From contig QVRM01006111.1 in NCBI GenBank assembly GCA_003439945.1, forward strand, positions 1-64,000: DNA of 64,000 nt, written 5' to 3'. Position numbers and translations under genes: made by a program. Source of the stretch: Dermanyssus gallinae. Its lineage: Eukaryota > Arthropoda > Arachnida > Mesostigmata > Dermanyssidae. Below the pieces are notes generated by a model, which saw only the letters and a list, made by a program, of their open reading frames with translations, was not told the DNA's origin and made no database searches. Below, piece by piece: positions 62,179-64,000 of this stretch (its first letter is position 1; each line of letters begins with the position of its first letter).

Positions 62179-62421
62179 CTACCTATGACAATAAATCTTG
62201 TCGAGGCCGTGCATGTGGTGCTGCGTATGTCGGTTAAAACCACCTCGCTGGTACGCAGAAAAGCAACAAATTTGCCACAAAGGAACGCATGTGAAAAGAC
62301 GAGTGTTAGTTTCGACGGTAAACCAAAGTGGGTCTTTTCGAATCGACTCATGCGCTCGACGCATGTCTGCTAGATCCTGTTGCATAATTCCCCTAGCCTC
62401 GTTTACTCGTGTATAAAGCAT
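62179..62421 (-). CDS. Small ORF of unknown function
   Basis: An 80-codon ATG-to-TAG minus-strand ORF. Its first part, containing NEARGIMQQDLADMRRAHES, has the composition of an amphipathic helix. The C-terminal half is His/Cys-rich and less protein-like. No family is recognised. It could be an exon fragment or chance. Confidence 0.15.
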   Translation of the reverse strand: MLYTRVNEARGIMQQDLADMRRAHESIRKDPLWFTVETNTRLFTCVPLWQICCFSAYQRGGFNRHTQHHMHGLDKIYCHR

Positions 62422-62810
62422 GGCTAATTTCTAGCTCGACGGCTATTCTATTGCAACGGTGGCCAACTGCCTAGTGATCTGGAGTAGAGTATAATAGCTA
62501 TATGCACCCTCTTTTCCTGAGCTGCTAGCAAGAGAGAAAGAGACATCTCTCTTTCCTTAGTATCGAAGCGTCACGAAATAGCGCCCTCTTTTTGGTTTGC
62601 AGTCGTTAGATACTTTGGCTAAATATTTGCCGTTCTTTTATGTCTATTTGCCTCAATAGATTGCATGGCCTGTGGTGCAGCACCGCATTTCGACAGTCCC
62701 TGGGCCGTCATGATTAAACGGTTGTTCTCCTTGTTGTCCTTTAAAAATATCGAGTATTTGAGTTATCTCAGTCCGAACTCGAGAGTATAGCCATTGCCGT
62801 TTGTATAACC

Positions 62811-62990
62811 GAGCAAGATGGCTTAGTGGCAAAGCCTTTGCCTTGCATTCGGTAGGACTGGGTTCGAGACTCAGATCGGCCACTCCTAAATTGGTTTGCA
62901 TGGTTTCCAATTTAGACAAGGTAAATGCCGGGGTGGATTAACAATTAGCCATGACATGAAAAAAACCGTACCCGGGCAATAACCTTACGG
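62811..62990 (+). mobile_element. SINE C (tRNA head with conserved arthropod-type tail)
   Basis: A tRNA-like head has the A-box tggcttagtgg (62819-62829) and a B-box-like ggttcgagact (62861-62871). The central part reads ggtttgcatggtttcc and gtaaatgccggggtgg. That domain resembles the shared central/tail domain seen in several arthropod SINEs; this comparison is from memory. A short A-rich run follows. Confidence 0.6.
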
Positions 62991-63756
62991 AAAACCTAAA
63001 AAAACCTTTACGAAAAAAATTGTAAAAATTGTCGGTTTCTTCCTACAATTTTTCCTTCATATCTTCTTTTCTACTAATCAGATAACACGTATCATTATCA
63101 ATCAGCATTGTGCTTTTTAAACGTCGTAACGAGCTTGTCTTGAGATCATCATGGTTTTAAGATTGCGTCTTTAATCTAGTGTTTTCTGGAGACCCAGCAT
63201 TAATCCGCTCGGCATCATTTGTTCAGATCCCCTTACTAAATTTCTCCAAGTAGATCGATTAGTAGCGGTTAAATCGTAACCTTTTCGTGTTATACATCGG
63301 CTATGTAGTCGACATCGGCTCTTTATCGGAGTCGCTATTTAAAATTGTGCACTAAAAGGTATACGAATGAATGCTCTTGTCGCACGTTTGTCACACAACT
63401 AGGCTGTCACACAATTTTTCTTTGTTTACTATTGTGCATATGGCTGACGCACCCAATGTTTATCTATGCGTGTAGCACCTATGCATCTAATGAGTGGTTT
63501 AACGGAGAATACATGCATATAACGCGTACCCACATGTTGTACTCAATGGAAAAAACTAATCATCTTTAAATCAGCGCTATACGTCTCGACAAGCTGCCAA
63601 TAGTCTGTCAGTAGCTGCAAGTCTATCGATATGGGTCACCTCTATGGACGCGTTTACGAATAAACAAAAAAGAAGAGCTGCCCTTGTGAAACACAATTGC
63701 CTAGTCAATAAATCATGCACCTATCAAACTAAGAATTAATAATGTTCTTTATATTT

Positions 63757-63787
63757 AATAATAATAATAATTATTATAATAATAATA

Positions 63788-63834
<47 letters not shown>
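63757..63834. repeat. (TAA)n to (TTA)n switching repeat
   Basis: Starts as AAT units and flips to ATT units at about 63770-63790, so the tract is partly self-complementary and could form a hairpin. Confidence 0.9.
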
Positions 63835-63835
<1 letters not shown>

Positions 63836-64000
63836 CACTGCACAGCCTCATCGTCTTATTTATGCCACAGCGCCACAGAGGCGGGATGGGTTGCCGAACA
63901 CGCAGAAGAAGAAAGGTGATCGAATACAAGCAAACACCGGTAATAATATACGCGAAGACGAATTTCGGAGGCAGCTGGTTTCATTGGCAGTTTGGAGAGA

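Larger units (their letters stand above)
61530..64000. other. Non-coding sequence with SINE C
   Basis: Apart from the small minus-strand ORF, SINE C and the terminal TAA/TTA repeat, I see nothing that supports a gene. Confidence 0.4.

Noticed and set aside
62653..62919. 88-codon minus-strand ORF
   Set aside because: It is mostly the reverse strand of SINE C.

Overview
This window is eukaryotic. It is AT-rich, gene-poor non-coding DNA full of long (AT)n, (TAA)n and (CAA/GTT)n microsatellites, tRNA-derived SINEs and decayed LINE fragments, with one spliced exon of recognisable family. There are no operons, rRNA or CRISPR arrays. The SINE tail type and the potassium-channel sequence suggest an arthropod. 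A mite or other chelicerate is possible, but I cannot prove it from sequence alone.

The best-supported gene is on the minus strand: an inward-rectifier potassium channel (Kir/Irk family). A 115-base exon at 12441-12555 encodes the conserved cytoplasmic N-terminal strand that precedes the slide helix and first membrane helix. A second, GC-rich, glycine-rich open exon at 36680-37038 fits as the exon just upstream. It ends at a GT donor leaving two bases of an arginine codon, which the 12555 acceptor completes. The intron between them would be about 24.1 kb. I did not find exons for the membrane helices, the GYG filter or the C-terminal domain, so they should lie beyond the left edge. Positions 1-12440 are then intron, and 37039-64000 is 5' UTR, 5' intron, promoter or intergenic sequence.

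Inside the 24-kb intron, on the opposite strand, is an uninterrupted ORF (15595-16038) with a signal peptide and ten cysteines in its mature part, followed by an AATAAA. It is the best candidate for an undescribed nested gene. A few other short ORFs or possible exons (16358-16642, 22691-22954, 58313-58462, 61123-61359, 62179-62421) have plausible composition but no family I recognise.

Mobile DNA: remnants of several non-LTR retrotransposons (about 3.9, 6.5-7.8, 8.35, 27.7, 34.3, 39.9, 43.6, 54.1-55.2 and 55.8-56.9 kb), a weak copia-like fragment (36.0-36.3 kb), and three SINE families. SINE A includes three copies in tandem at 52.07-52.68 kb; SINE B has four copies; SINE C has one copy with a conserved-looking central/tail domain. 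Other structure includes a near-perfect 23-bp hairpin (11777-11833), further inverted repeats, a five-copy 31-bp minisatellite (20448-20602) and a three-copy 40-bp minisatellite (50011-50130). The intervals 18.6-23 kb, 45.8-50.4 kb and 52.9-58.5 kb are richer in GC and trinucleotide repeats than the rest.
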